A stretch of 28,741 nt of DNA from Evernia prunastri (taxonomy: Eukaryota; Ascomycota; Lecanoromycetes; Lecanorales; Parmeliaceae): contig NKYR01000226.1 of assembly GCA_003184365.1 (NCBI GenBank), positions 1-28,741 on the forward strand. Direction: 5' to 3'. A program made the position numbers and the translations under genes. Shown piece after piece: positions 20,136 through 28,741 of the stretch; position 1 is the first letter of the stretch, and each line of letters begins with the position of its first letter. Under the pieces are notes generated by a model. It was not told where the DNA came from. It worked only from the letters and a program-made list of their open reading frames with translations, and did not search any database.

Positions 20136-21578
20136 ATGGGCACTCATAAAGGATGCGGTGCAAAGAAAGCCTCAAGTCCTACGTCCTTGAAACATACACC
20201 AGTTTCAATGACAAAAGAGGTTGGCCCCGTTCCAACACTCAAAAACCCCAAGCGCAGACCAGCAGTCCAGAAGGGATGGGAGGAATGGGAGGATCAGCTC
20301 ATCATTGCGCTTCGTAAGGATGGGAGGACCGACAAGCAGATTAGCCAACGATTGCCCGGCCGAACCGAATCAGCTTGCCGAGTCCGGTATTGCAAGCTCA
20401 AGGCTCGAAGCCAGAACTTCGGCGCACGACGGACAGATGCGCTCAGTCCGGTTGCTCCCAAGAAGCTGTACTTGTCAAAGCAGTGGGAGGACTGGGAAGA
20501 TCAAACAATCATCGCATACCGCAACGCGGGCTATCTGGCCGAGTATCGCTGAAATGCTGCCTCACCGCACAGCACACACAGTGTTTAATCGGTCGCGTCG
20601 ATTGAAACCGTTCCTGGAACAGGAGCCCGTCGCCTCTCAGACGCAGACTCCGAACGCACAGTCCATTCCCAAACCGCCGAAAACCTATGCTCTCTGGACA
20701 CAGGAGGAAGACCAACTCACGAAGTCTCTTCGTGAATCAGGGAAAAGCTGGGCGGAGATCGCCAGGAATCTTCCAGACCGTTCAGCAAAGAGCTGCAAAG
20801 GGCGTTATTATGACCATCTGCGTGATAGCCAGGGCCCTTTAAAGGTTGCGCTGCCCTGGGAGGAGTGGGAAGAGCGGCTCCTTGTTTCTGGCTACTACGC
20901 TGGCTTGAGGTGGAAGGCGATCGCCAAGCCAATTAACGGGCGGACAATGAACGGCGCCTTGAACCACTGGAATGTATATTTTCGCTCATTGGATCAAGAT
21001 GAGCCCTGGACTTCAGAGGAGCTTGCACTGCTTGTACACCGTCGCCAGGGCGGCAGTGACTGGGATGAGATCAGTCAGGAATTTTCCGGGCATACGTCCA
21101 ATGCATGCAGGACGCAATGGTATAAAGAGACGGAAGGGATACAAGGCTCCGCCAACCATCAGGGAAACTATGATACTTGGTCAGCAGAAGAGGTCGAGAT
21201 TCTGGTCGCCCTTTACAACACAATTGGTCCGCGTTGGCAGGAGATCTGCAAACATATTCCTGGCCGTACGGCTACTGCGTGTTGCACCTGGCTTCGCACA
21301 AAGTGCACGGAGGAACACGGGGTAGGGGGCCCACCATCCGAGTATTAGAAAGAATTCTTCATAGGTAAGTTGCATTCTGAAGATGCGCATTTGCCACGAT
21401 GCTTCAAGCTGATGATTGCTTAGACGGGGAAGGCTCTGGCCGTAACGGTTCCAGTGCTCTAGAAGTTTCACCTGATACTAATATCAGAAATGGAATCTCA
21501 ACGCCTAGTTTCAAGAGAAAGGAACCGCTCAGCGTGGATGCAAGAAAAAGGAAGGTCATTGACATCCCAATGGTCTAG
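20136..21578 (+). pseudogene. Six-repeat Myb/SANT protein, frameshifted
   Basis: Encodes six Myb/SANT-like units at about 20277, 20484, 20694, 20851, 21002 and 21171. Each has the W...I/E...L...G.xW/D..I......R pattern and ends like RTESACRVRYCKLK, SAKSCKGRYYDHL or TATACCTWLRTKC. It is probably a DNA-binding regulator. The frame from the ATG at 20136 ends at 20552 inside repeat 2. The conserved second half of that repeat (WPSIAEMLPHRTAHTVFNRS) is in the next frame, so a frameshift lies at about 20526-20536. That second frame then meets TAG at 21346. Beyond it the same frame continues through a good intron (21365-21423, gtaagt, ctgat, ttag) into a tail with a nuclear signal (DARKRKVIDIPMV), stop 21576-21578. 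Two lesions suggest a decaying gene, unless they are sequence errors. Confidence 0.75.
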
Positions 21579-21840
21579 CAAGCTAAAGGATGGCACCAAA
21601 ATGCGGGAGTTTGGGTGATAATTTGTATCTTTCTGTCTTGATGTTCGCACGAGAAAGGTGGTCGATGCTCAACTATCTGAAACGGCAAAGTAACCGCTCT
21701 GTGCGGATGAGTGGGAACTTGCAAGCGAGGATCTAAGCATTGCTGAGAGATATGACGACCTAAGTACTCTCCACTACCCAAGTGATAAGTAGCTTAGGTA
21801 CGAAGCTTGCCTTGATTGAGTCTCGTCACCAAGTACATGA
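21579..21840. other. Intergenic gap between convergent Myb and ZIP genes
   Basis: 262 bases between the stop of the Myb tail and the stop of the ZIP gene. No ORF of interest and no recognised terminator. Confidence 0.4.
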
Positions 21841-23637
21841 CTATGACCATGATATCCTATCGGCCCACAATTAGCAACTTGCAACAAAGGCTTTGAGAGA
21901 GACTTACGCTAGCATGATCCCCCCTCCAACAGCCATAGCGGCAAATTGAGATATTGTCTTCTTAACTTCTTCCCTTTTATTCGGACCAGTCTCTAATAAC
22001 TCCGGGATGACTGCCACAGTTCCCACGTACAAAAACGTCCCTGCTGTAAAAGGCAGTAACATGTCTCCCCAGCCCAACCCGGTGCCAGCTAGACCCTTAC
22101 TCCCGATTCCCCCGGACGTAGCACCATTGCTGGACTTGCCTAGCTCTTGGATAGCAATGCCTAAGCAGGTGCCCAAAAAGGCTCCCAGAGCTGTAACGAA
22201 TTGCGCGCCCATGGCCATTCTTTTAGAGAAGCCTGATTGGATTAGTAGAGCGAAATCCCCAACTTCATGAGGTATCTCGTGGAAGAAGACGGCAACTGTA
22301 GTCGTAGCACCAAGGGTCGGAGAGGCGTAGAAGGAGGATGAGAGAGCAAGACCGTCGGTGATATTGTGGGTAAAGTCTGCAATTAGGTTGAGGTAGGCAG
22401 ACAGCTTAATAGATGCTGAGGGTGCTTTTTTCGAGGCTTCGGATGCGTCTGTATGGGGCGTAGGTTTGATGAGCGCCGGAGCGCCTTTGGCTTCCTTCTC
22501 TTCTTGAGCTGTTTGCCGAGGCCTGACGCCCTGTATAATAAACTTGGGCTTGTGGCCTTCAATCACTTGCGCTGACGCCCCTTCGAACACCTTGCTAGCG
22601 CTATGAATTAGTGTAGTGGCTTCGACAAGAGAGGTACGAGAGTCCTGAAAAGCTGCTTCATAGGCCTTCCAAAGAGCGATCTGCATGACTCCACTGTATG
22701 GATCTTCCTGGAGTGCCTCCTCCAGCCAGCGTTGGGCTCGTTGAGGTTCGTCGAGCTTCCATATCTTTCGAAGTGACTGATCAGGCAAATGAAATGCACC
22801 GATATCGCTCGTAATGGACTCCGAAAGGGACTTCTTCTTGCGAGATTTCACGCTTCCATTAGCGGCCGTCAGCTTTGCTCCACTCGCCACTGCAGTTGGG
22901 GATGCCCGTTGTTTTTCTTCCTTTACCTCTTCTTTGTCACTATGACTATGATCGTGGCCACCTTCGCCTCCAGTCGCTATCCGTAGGCACTTGTCCATCG
23001 CAACAAAAGTCAAAAATCCAATCATGATCGCAACGCCGAGGAGCAGATTTTTATTGGGCTCCACCATCACAAAGCGCGCATGGTCCGGAGCTGCTTCGCC
23101 CAGAAAGATCTCGGGTAACAGGTGGAAGAGTGTGTCTCCTAATAAGCCGCCAACGGCGAACGCGACCATGACGGATAGGGAGGAGGGATCGATATTGGGT
23201 GGGCATAGCGCAAGTAGAAAATCTGATTGATCGGGCATTAGCAAATGTGGATTTCGTCAGAGAGAGCTGGGATCACTGACTCGGTGGACCCGAGATGTAT
23301 AGAGTAGCAAGAAGAGCATTGACTGCTGGAGACCCTGGGAACAGTCGTTCGAAGATCTGAGAGGTCCAGCTGGATGTCTCCGGGCTGGTTGCGCGCTTGT
23401 GGATATTCAGTTCTTGGACTATCGGGCAACCCTATCGTACAGTCAATTTCTGTAGCTCAAAATTCCGGGACAACCTTGAAACAGTGTACTCGACGAACGG
23501 AAGCCTACTTGAATCGCGTCTTCGATCTCCAGGACGCTCAATTGGGCGACGCTCTTCGCAACAACAGAGCTTGCGATAGCTGCTAGAATAGCGACAGACA
23601 GTAATGGTCGCCACTGTGGTCTCCATGCTACTGCCAT
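21841..23637 (-). CDS. YKE4: KE4/YKE4-type ZIP zinc transporter with RFX-like insert
   Basis: ZIP (SLC39, LZT/KE4 branch) zinc transporter of the ER or secretory pathway. Four exons on the minus strand: 23637-23509, 23431-23281, 23222-21908 and 21856-21841; introns of 77, 58 and 51 nt keep phase and give 536 aa. The N-terminus is a signal peptide (MAVAWRPQWRPLLSVAILAA). Conserved parts are YISGPPNFLLALCPPNIDP (created by the second splice), FAVGGLLGDTLFHLLPE, a His-rich HDHSHSD loop, HNITDGLAL, and the signature HEIPHEVGD (408-416). The short last exon gives the ending IMLAISWS. The cytosolic loop before HNITDG contains about 85 residues resembling the RFX-type domain of Rsc9 (separate entry). 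The TTG/ATG near 23240 is inside intron 2 and is not the start. Confidence 0.93.
22514..22776 (-). other. Rsc9/ARID2 RFX-like domain embedded in the ZIP gene
   Basis: About residues 243-329 of the ZIP protein. The stretch reads IWKLDEPQRAQRWLEE, then VMQIALWKAYEAAF, SASKVFEGASAQVI and KFIIQGVRPR. This order and wording match, from family knowledge, the RFX-type winged helix of fungal Rsc9, a subunit of the RSC chromatin-remodelling complex: EP.R...WL, then QIALWQAYQ, then a 'F.GA.AQV' turn, then KFII.GIRPR. It is in frame, has no stop, and lies in the variable cytosolic loop between the third and fourth membrane helices, so it need not disturb transport. Related ZIP proteins as I know them lack it. 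A GT at 22799 and an AG at 22509, both phase 1, bracket the segment and would remove exactly 97 codons, but no good branch site is visible. Confidence 0.65.
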
Positions 23638-23848
23638 ACTGGAAGGTCGTTCATGCAGCCAGTAGACTAGAATAGAGTACGGAATCTGAAAACCACCATG
23701 GCTTTTAAGTGATCCGCAAGGCTGAGAATTGCGCTATTTCATTTCAGTCAAGATATTCCGTCCCTCTAAAATCCGCTCTTAGTTGCGGAGGTATAACAAC
23801 TCACACTCGTTCCCAGATACCCCCCCCCCCCCACAGGGTCTCGACACC
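23638..23848. promoter_or_regulatory. 211-bp divergent promoter of YKE4 and NOP16
   Basis: Start codons of the two divergent genes are 211 bp apart. The NOP16 side carries a C12 run (23821-23832), 16 bp before its ATG. No defined factor site was recognised. Confidence 0.5.
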
Positions 23849-24590
23849 ATGGCGCGTCCTCTGCAGAAGAAGAAAAATAAATCCTCCCTCCACCGCGTCC
23901 GCCAAAAGCCTAAGTCAAAACACATCAACATCAAAAGTAATCCCATTGTTGCTGCGAACTGGTAGGCTCACGAATCCTCTCGTCTACAGACTAAACGCTG
24001 ATCTGGTATTTTCCAGGGACCAGTCCCTCACTCTCTCCCAGAACTACCGCCGTCTCGGTCTATCCTCCAAGTTGAATTCATACACCGGAGGCACAGAAGT
24101 CAGGACGAAATCTACAACTTTGGAAAGCCGGCCAAAGTATACGCTAAGGATACCAACATCCCATAAACCCTCAGAACTGGGGTCAAAGGAGGTCAAAGTG
24201 ACGAGAGATCCCAAGACCGGCGCGATTGTCAGTGTACAGCATGAAAAGAGCGAGCGGGAGAATCCGTTGCTTGACCCGTTGAACGACAGCAGTGAATCAG
24301 AAGACGCAATCATGTTGGAAAGTGGCGACAGAGGTATTATCCCAGAGCTGGAAGAGCAGGCCAGATATAGCAAGCCAAAGCGGCCTCGAATGCAGAGCCA
24401 GCAAGAGAGGAAGTGGATAGAGAGATTAGTGGAGAGATGGGGTGATGATTGGGGTGGTATGGTTAGGGACCGAAAATTGAATCCGCAACAGCAGAGTGAA
24501 GGGGATTTGAAAAGGAGGGTAGGCATTTGGAGGGGTAAGAGGAGTAAGGGGCAGCAGGAGAGAGAAGGCCGGGAAATGGAGGTTGGCTGA
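23849..24590 (+). CDS. NOP16: Ribosome biogenesis protein Nop16
   Basis: Nucleolar protein of the 60S (66S pre-ribosome) assembly pathway. Two exons: 23849-23961 and 24017-24590. The 55-nt intron (gtaggc...ttccag, ctgat branch site) falls inside the codon for Trp in NPIVAANWDQSLTLSQNYRR. The product is 228 aa, typical for the family. The start MARPLQKKKNKSSLHRVR is the usual basic nucleolar N-terminus, and GLSSKLNSYTGGTE follows. The C-terminal part is the conserved basic helix region with WGDDWGGMVRDRKLNPQQ and RRVGIWRGKRSKG. The middle is Ser/Glu-rich linker. It ends 59 bp before the stop of the convergent peroxin gene. Confidence 0.95.
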
Positions 24591-24649
24591 AAGGTTTGTA
24601 TCAACGGCTACTCTAGAGATGGATAAAGTTGAAAGACCTTGCTTGATCA

Positions 24650-26224
24650 CTAGTCTTCTATGCTACCTGTGTTACTAACAACTTTCCGTTTCACCATTCT
24701 CACCCACCGCCGTCTCCTCCACTCGCCCATTTTGTTACTACCACCACCTTCCTCCCAATCCTTTGACTTCCCCTTCCCTATCGGCTTCATCTCATAAGCA
24801 TTTTCAGCCCTTTCAAGATCACCGACCCATCTCTCCCCTTCAATCTCTACCTCAACACCCTGCACCATCCTCTCCTCCACCCACTCCCGACTCGCCAGAT
24901 CAAGCACCCATTTCTTATCTCCCCACTCCCAGCCTTTTGGAGGCGCTACATCTTCGAAAAATCTCGTTCCTTTTGGTCGGTCACCAGATATGCGTTGCGG
25001 GGAGAGAGGATCGTAGGGTCCCGGGCTGAACATCCAGCTCTCCCACTCGCCATTCTCTCCTCCTTTTCTGCGCTGCAATTCGAATATCTCAACTTCGCGC
25101 GTCTCTGGCGGAGCATCAAGGACTATGTCATGCGATATCCACGCATCTAGCCAAGACTGTGCGGTCTGCTCGTGAGGTGCTAGATGCTCTTCATGATTGG
25201 AGAGCAATAGCTGCTGGATGGAAGGATGACCAAGAGCGATTGTTGTCCAGCATACCAGAAGACAGAGAAGACGCCAAGGCAGGAGATGAGACGTTACGAA
25301 CAAAAGGCAGGTTACTACGAAGAGGAAGAGGAAAATGGTAGAAGATAGTGGCTCGTTAGAGAAGTTTGTAGGTGGTGTGACGATTCGAATCACGGCATCA
25401 TGAACGGTGCTGAAGTCATCCATGCAGTTCTGAAGATCTCGCATGTTTCGGAAGAAGTCTTTCGACATCTCCCCAGCGGGCTTGATAGTGCGCGGTGGGG
25501 CAATAGGCGGGCCATTCATAGAGTACGATGTAGTATGGACGGAAGAGATAGGTGGCGGTGGATGGCGAGCGAGATAGGCTGGTACCATGCCAAAGAGAAG
25601 GGCGGCAGCCAATGGTAAAACGAAGAGGAGGTAAGGGTCTAAGCAGACGAAGGTGCAGACAGCTAGGAGGGAGAGGGTGTGCGTGGGTGTACGCCATGTG
25701 AGGAGACGCTCGAGACGGTTCTGGAAGACAAAGACTACACCAATCCTGTAGCATTGTTACCAACTTCGACTCGATATTGGGACAGCAACGATATACCTAG
25801 CATTGAATCGGCGGAAATTGTTGGTCATCAAGGGAAGAGAAAAGCTAGGTCTGTTTATGTATTTCGACGAACGCACGTCGGGGGGCAAGTCCAGCTCTTC
25901 GACCTCTTCTTCCGGTATGACCTGCTGCAAGAGCCTGCGCCGGCGGCGTTTAGCACTCCATGCTTTTATTGAAGATCTCAAGATTGCCATTGCTCACTTG
26001 GCGAAGAGACGGTCCTGCAGTGAGTACCCATACTCTTTGCTGCCTGAGCCAGCAGCATCATGGAGCTTATTCTTTAACTTGTCTTTTGACCCATTAAATG
26101 ATTCTTTCAGCCTCTCACGTTTGCCTTTTGGATCAGATGATGGGCTGTCGCTGCCTGAGACAGCGATGACTGGAATAGGCTCCTCCCGATTGACGAAAGC
26201 TTCGGCTGTGTACTCTTCCATCAT
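24650..26224 (-). CDS. Peroxisomal membrane protein, Pex28/29-like peroxin
   Basis: Pex24p/Pex28/Pex29-type peroxin controlling peroxisome number, size and ER contact. Three exons: 26224-25998, 25934-25797 and 25745-24650. The introns are 63 nt (gtgagc...gcgcag, ctaaac branch site) and 51 nt (gtatat...ctacag). Splicing gives YSLQDRLFAKLLQQVIP and NNFRRFNARIGVVFVFQNRL, both family-like, and 486 aa. Two hydrophobic blocks follow (LLAVCTFVCLDPYLLFVLPL; TIFLFLFVVTCLLFVTSHLL). The C-terminal half is a dysferlin-like module: VEIFELQRRK, RPKGTRFFEDVAPPKGWEWG, then the Arg-rich WRRRRWVRMVKRK. Start: first in-frame ATG (MMEEYTAEAFVNREEPIPV). The frame stays open 52 codons upstream to a GTG at 26380 without an ATG, so a further 5' exon is possible. 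Confidence 0.88.
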
Positions 26225-26768
26225 TGAAAGACCTATCACATCCGGAGTTCTGATCACGCGGGATCCTGGGCGGTCATAGGCCCCAACAAGTCGTGGTTGC
26301 AGTTTGGTGTTCGAGCCTGTTGGATTTACGGAGAGTTGTTGCAAGGCTGCTAAATTTGTTCGCCGATCCCCCGATATCACGTGCTCCCCACTCGCTCGGG
26401 CACGTCATATATTTCTAATCTGCCGTCACATGGGTTATGATTGGAGCGGCCCATGGACTCAATAATCTCTCCGTAGAGCAAATGGGATGGACATTCTGAT
26501 CTATCCAAGTGAACACAGGCAGTGTAGTCTGACACCGAGCCTCTCCTCTTGAATCTCACATTCAGCATCGTTGGGGGGACAGTTTGTACTATAGATGAGT
26601 GGATGTCGAGAAGGTATCGACGAGGTACTACGGCGACAGAGGTCTTAACATTGATGAGCCACCAGCACTTGCGATGGCCCAAAACTATCACTGTCAGAGC
26701 ACAGGCTTTTGGTAGAGGAACCCATACATCTCGACCCTCACAGAACTGTCATCAAACTTTGCTTCCGC

Positions 26769-26984
26769 TTAGTCAACCTCTCCATCACGGTGCGTCTTGA
26801 GGATCAGCAGCACCTCAAACTTCGCCAGTCTCCACCAAAGGTTTTCAGTCGTCCGCAATCTCAATATTCCGCGGGTCCAACCTCTCGCAGAGCTAGACTT
26901 GAAAAAAAACTCGAAATCTGCTCCCTTTCCTGGAGGCGTGTAACAAACCCTGTCGGACCCAAGGAGGCCGGCCTCCTGGTCCAT
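26769..26984 (-). pseudogene. Possible gene remnant on the minus strand
   Basis: A frame from an ATG at 26984 to a TAA encodes 71 residues with natural-looking composition, including DRVCYTPPGKGADFEFFFKS and TTENLWWRLAKFEVLLIL. A second minus-strand frame (26861-27181) overlaps its 5' half and also looks partly protein-like (PDIDFKLPTKVMAHKPSAVN). The two would need a frameshift or an intron to connect. An 8-T run (the FFF codons) sits inside. No family recognised. It may be the decayed 3' end of a gene, or chance. Confidence 0.25.
26962..26977. repeat. 16-bp perfect palindrome
   Basis: aggaggccggcctcct equals its own reverse complement. It lies in the remnant region; no binding protein can be named. 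Confidence 0.8.
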
Positions 26985-27932
26985 GGGCTCCCCTCGCCAC
27001 CCAGCACCTCTGCGACATGGAAGTCATTCACAGCGCTAGGTTTGTGGGCCATAACTTTCGTCGGCAACTTGAAGTCGATGTCTGGTGATGGGCGTCTTGA
27101 CGTCTTCAAACCAGGCTTCCAGTTGTAAGTAGCCAGAATAGAGAACAGGATAAGTTGTGAATGGGAGACATGTGGCAACATGTCTGCGCCAGCCTTACTT
27201 AAGCATCATCCTCACCACATCCTCCTGCTTGAAGGAACCTCGCAAGGCCTAGAAAGATAACTCTCAGTAAGCACTCCACAATTCCGAAATGGCGGTCTCA
27301 TACCATTCCTACTCCCGGGAAGGGAAGACAACCCCAAAGGCTGTCACTGGGGAGCCTAAGGCCAAGAAAGCTCTGGCATCACTTGAGATGGTTGTTTGTG
27401 TGCAGGGAAGGCAGAGGCCAGGCACAACATTTCTAGGGCGGTGGAAGACGACTCGGTGAGCTTCAATTCTCAGCGCAAACCAGAAGGCTGTAAGTGGGAC
27501 AAGATACAAAAAGCAAAGACGAAGGCAATCTAGGTGCGTTGGCACAAAGCGATGCATTGGTTAAGCTTATTGAAATTGGGGCCTGGGTCTGAGGGTTTTG
27601 GGCCTCTTCTGCATTCCTGGCCGTCGATATATTCTGGTCTTCTTGCTTTAGAGGCGATGCTACAATCAAGATATAAGTATAGCAGAGTGTTAAAGTCCGC
27701 TTGTTTCACACGTCTTCGGACCTAAGCGCTATCCAATAACATCAAATCTCTGCATAAGGCTGCAACATTCCAAGACCAGGCGGTTGGGGCTAAGTAACTC
27801 CGGGGGGCAAATATTTCGCCGCAAAGAAGAACCAGAAGCATTCACCATTACACAGCATTACAAAGATCAGCAGGGCACTAAAAGGCTTACAAAATCTTTC
27901 TTAAATTATTTCCATCTTACCCTTCGCGAACG

Positions 27933-28741
27933 ATGGAACCTGTCCCGGCAGTTGGCATAGTGGCTGGGCTTGTGGAAAGCCTACGGCATACCTTACAAAT
28001 ACTAGAAGATGTTGCGTCTCGATTTGCATCCGAGAACCTTGGAAACGATTTCAAGGACGCCGAGGCCGCCATAAGCATTTCTCATTCCGATCTGATGACG
28101 ATCCAGAGCAATTTAGACGTAACTCGGATGCAGTCACAGCCCAACGATTTACTGGTCTTGCTCGAAGATATTGAAAAGCGGCTGGAAAGTCTCAGAACCA
28201 GTATTCACAATGTTGACACGCTTCGCTCAGAAGTTGTGCTCCGCTGGCAGAGTCGTGTTCTACTACGACGTAACACGGATGCTGCCATACCCTGCATCGT
28301 GGTTGCTCTGGAAATAATAGAAATGATTAGAGTCGTTCAAGGTCACATTCGACATGCCAAGCCACTGATGATACAGGGTTCAAGGTAGACCGATGCTATT
28401 GCCAATCAGATTAGCAATAGAGTTGAAGGTGACTGACATGCAATAGATCGACCAGCCAGATACTGATGTCCCGGACCGATCATCTGTCTACAACCTTGCC
28501 GCGTTGGCATGCTCCAGCTCTGTTGAGAGCTCCAGATGCGATAGCACAACAAATGTTTGCAAGGATGGGAGTTTCCGGAGAGCAAGACAGCTTCCATCGA
28601 AGGTGCCGAGCCGAGCGTGTCGTGGGGACCTGCGACTGGTTCTTAAGAACTCACGCCTGCATGACAGGGGGTTAGTAGGCCTTAATATCGCTTATATCGT
28701 TTCAGGCCTTGGTTGGAATGTTGGAATACGTGTCCTCTACA
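27933..28741 (+). CDS. 5' part of an NLR-like (NACHT/STAND) gene, cut by window end
   Basis: Exon 1 (27933-28384) starts at a true ATG and encodes a helical N-terminal domain (MEPVPAVGIVAGLVESLRHT ... LEDIEKRLESLRTSIHNVD). It resembles the SesA/HeLo-like or 'fungal N-terminal' domains that precede NACHT modules. The frame stops right after gg|gtagac. A 62-nt intron (28385-28446, with a tgactgac branch site and caatag) restores phase into exon 2 (28447 to about 28670). Exon 2 contains FHRRCRAERVVGTCDWFLRT, the typical linker 'R..R....GTC.W' just before the P-loop region of fungal NLRs. What follows may contain another intron (gttagt at 28671, ttcag at 28705), but 35 nt is very short, so the last bases are unresolved. 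The nucleotide-binding domain would lie beyond the window. Confidence 0.6.

Larger units (their letters stand above)
26225..27932. other. 1.7-kb stretch with little coding signal
   Basis: Contains the likely promoter of the peroxin gene, including a CACGTG at 26378-26383, a 16-bp palindrome at 26962-26977 and a weak minus-strand gene remnant (listed separately). The plus-strand frame 26709-27128 is open but unlike any protein I know. The part from 27200 to 27932 shows no gene; it presumably ends with the promoter of the next NLR-like gene. Confidence 0.45.

Noticed and set aside
23223..23244. Start of the ZIP gene at TTG/ATG near 23240
   Set aside because: This lies inside a good intron (gtcagt...gctaat...tcag). 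Splicing it out joins conserved YISGPP to NFLLALCPP and links to a signal-peptide exon, so the true start is 23637.
1..28741. CRISPR arrays, bacterial operons, prophage or biosynthetic gene cluster
   Set aside because: No spaced short repeats or bacterial signals. GGPPS and the SDR are more than 11 kb apart, with no terpene cyclase, PKS, NRPS or P450 seen, so no cluster is claimed.

Overview
The window is nuclear DNA of a filamentous ascomycete (Pezizomycotina). This rests on the introns and the gene content. The introns are short (about 45-180 nt), mostly GTRNGT...YAG, with CTAAC/CTGAC-like branch points. The genes include NACHT-type NLR genes, a DUF3433 membrane protein, a Cdc14-type SIN protein, a fungal GGPP synthase and a Pex28/29-type peroxin. 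I do not assign a class. Genes are described as spliced models inferred from splice signals, reading phase and family conservation; no transcript data were available.

Left end (1-3900) is decayed, repeat-rich DNA. A 111-bp direct repeat (1-111 and 761-871) has its first copy ending at the single N of the window. Next come a truncated minus-strand ORF, a small membrane-protein remnant (1085-1267), and a broken NLR (about 1424-2799) that has lost its P-loop and carries a frameshift. An unrecognised ORF (3025-3867) may be the NLR's old C-terminus.

Housekeeping block one (3920-6432) holds GGPP synthase (-) and cdc14 (+), divergent from one 462-bp promoter. After 1.7 kb without a convincing gene comes a multi-exon C2H2 zinc-finger gene (about 8166-10624, +). 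A 1.35-kb gap follows, then a four-exon DUF3433 membrane protein of 1325 aa (11972-16092, +).

A short-chain dehydrogenase (16493-17627, +) lies just downstream of a perfect 40-bp inverted repeat with a 177-bp loop. Then 2.5 kb without a convincing gene carry a C17 tract, a pentanucleotide repeat and a strong G-quadruplex motif. A six-repeat Myb/SANT gene (20136-21578, +) has an internal frameshift and an in-frame TAG, and is probably decaying.

Housekeeping block two (21841-26224) holds a KE4/YKE4-type ZIP zinc transporter (-), NOP16 (+) and a Pex28/29-type peroxin (-). YKE4 and NOP16 are divergent across 211 bp. The ZIP gene holds the most striking feature of the window. Its cytosolic loop contains, in frame, an ~85-residue segment that looks like the RFX-type winged helix of the chromatin-remodeller subunit Rsc9. 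A phase-matched GT/AG pair brackets that segment.

The right end (26225-28741) has little coding signal until the first exons of another NLR-like gene (27933 to beyond the window). So the housekeeping blocks are bordered by NLR-type accessory genes on both sides.
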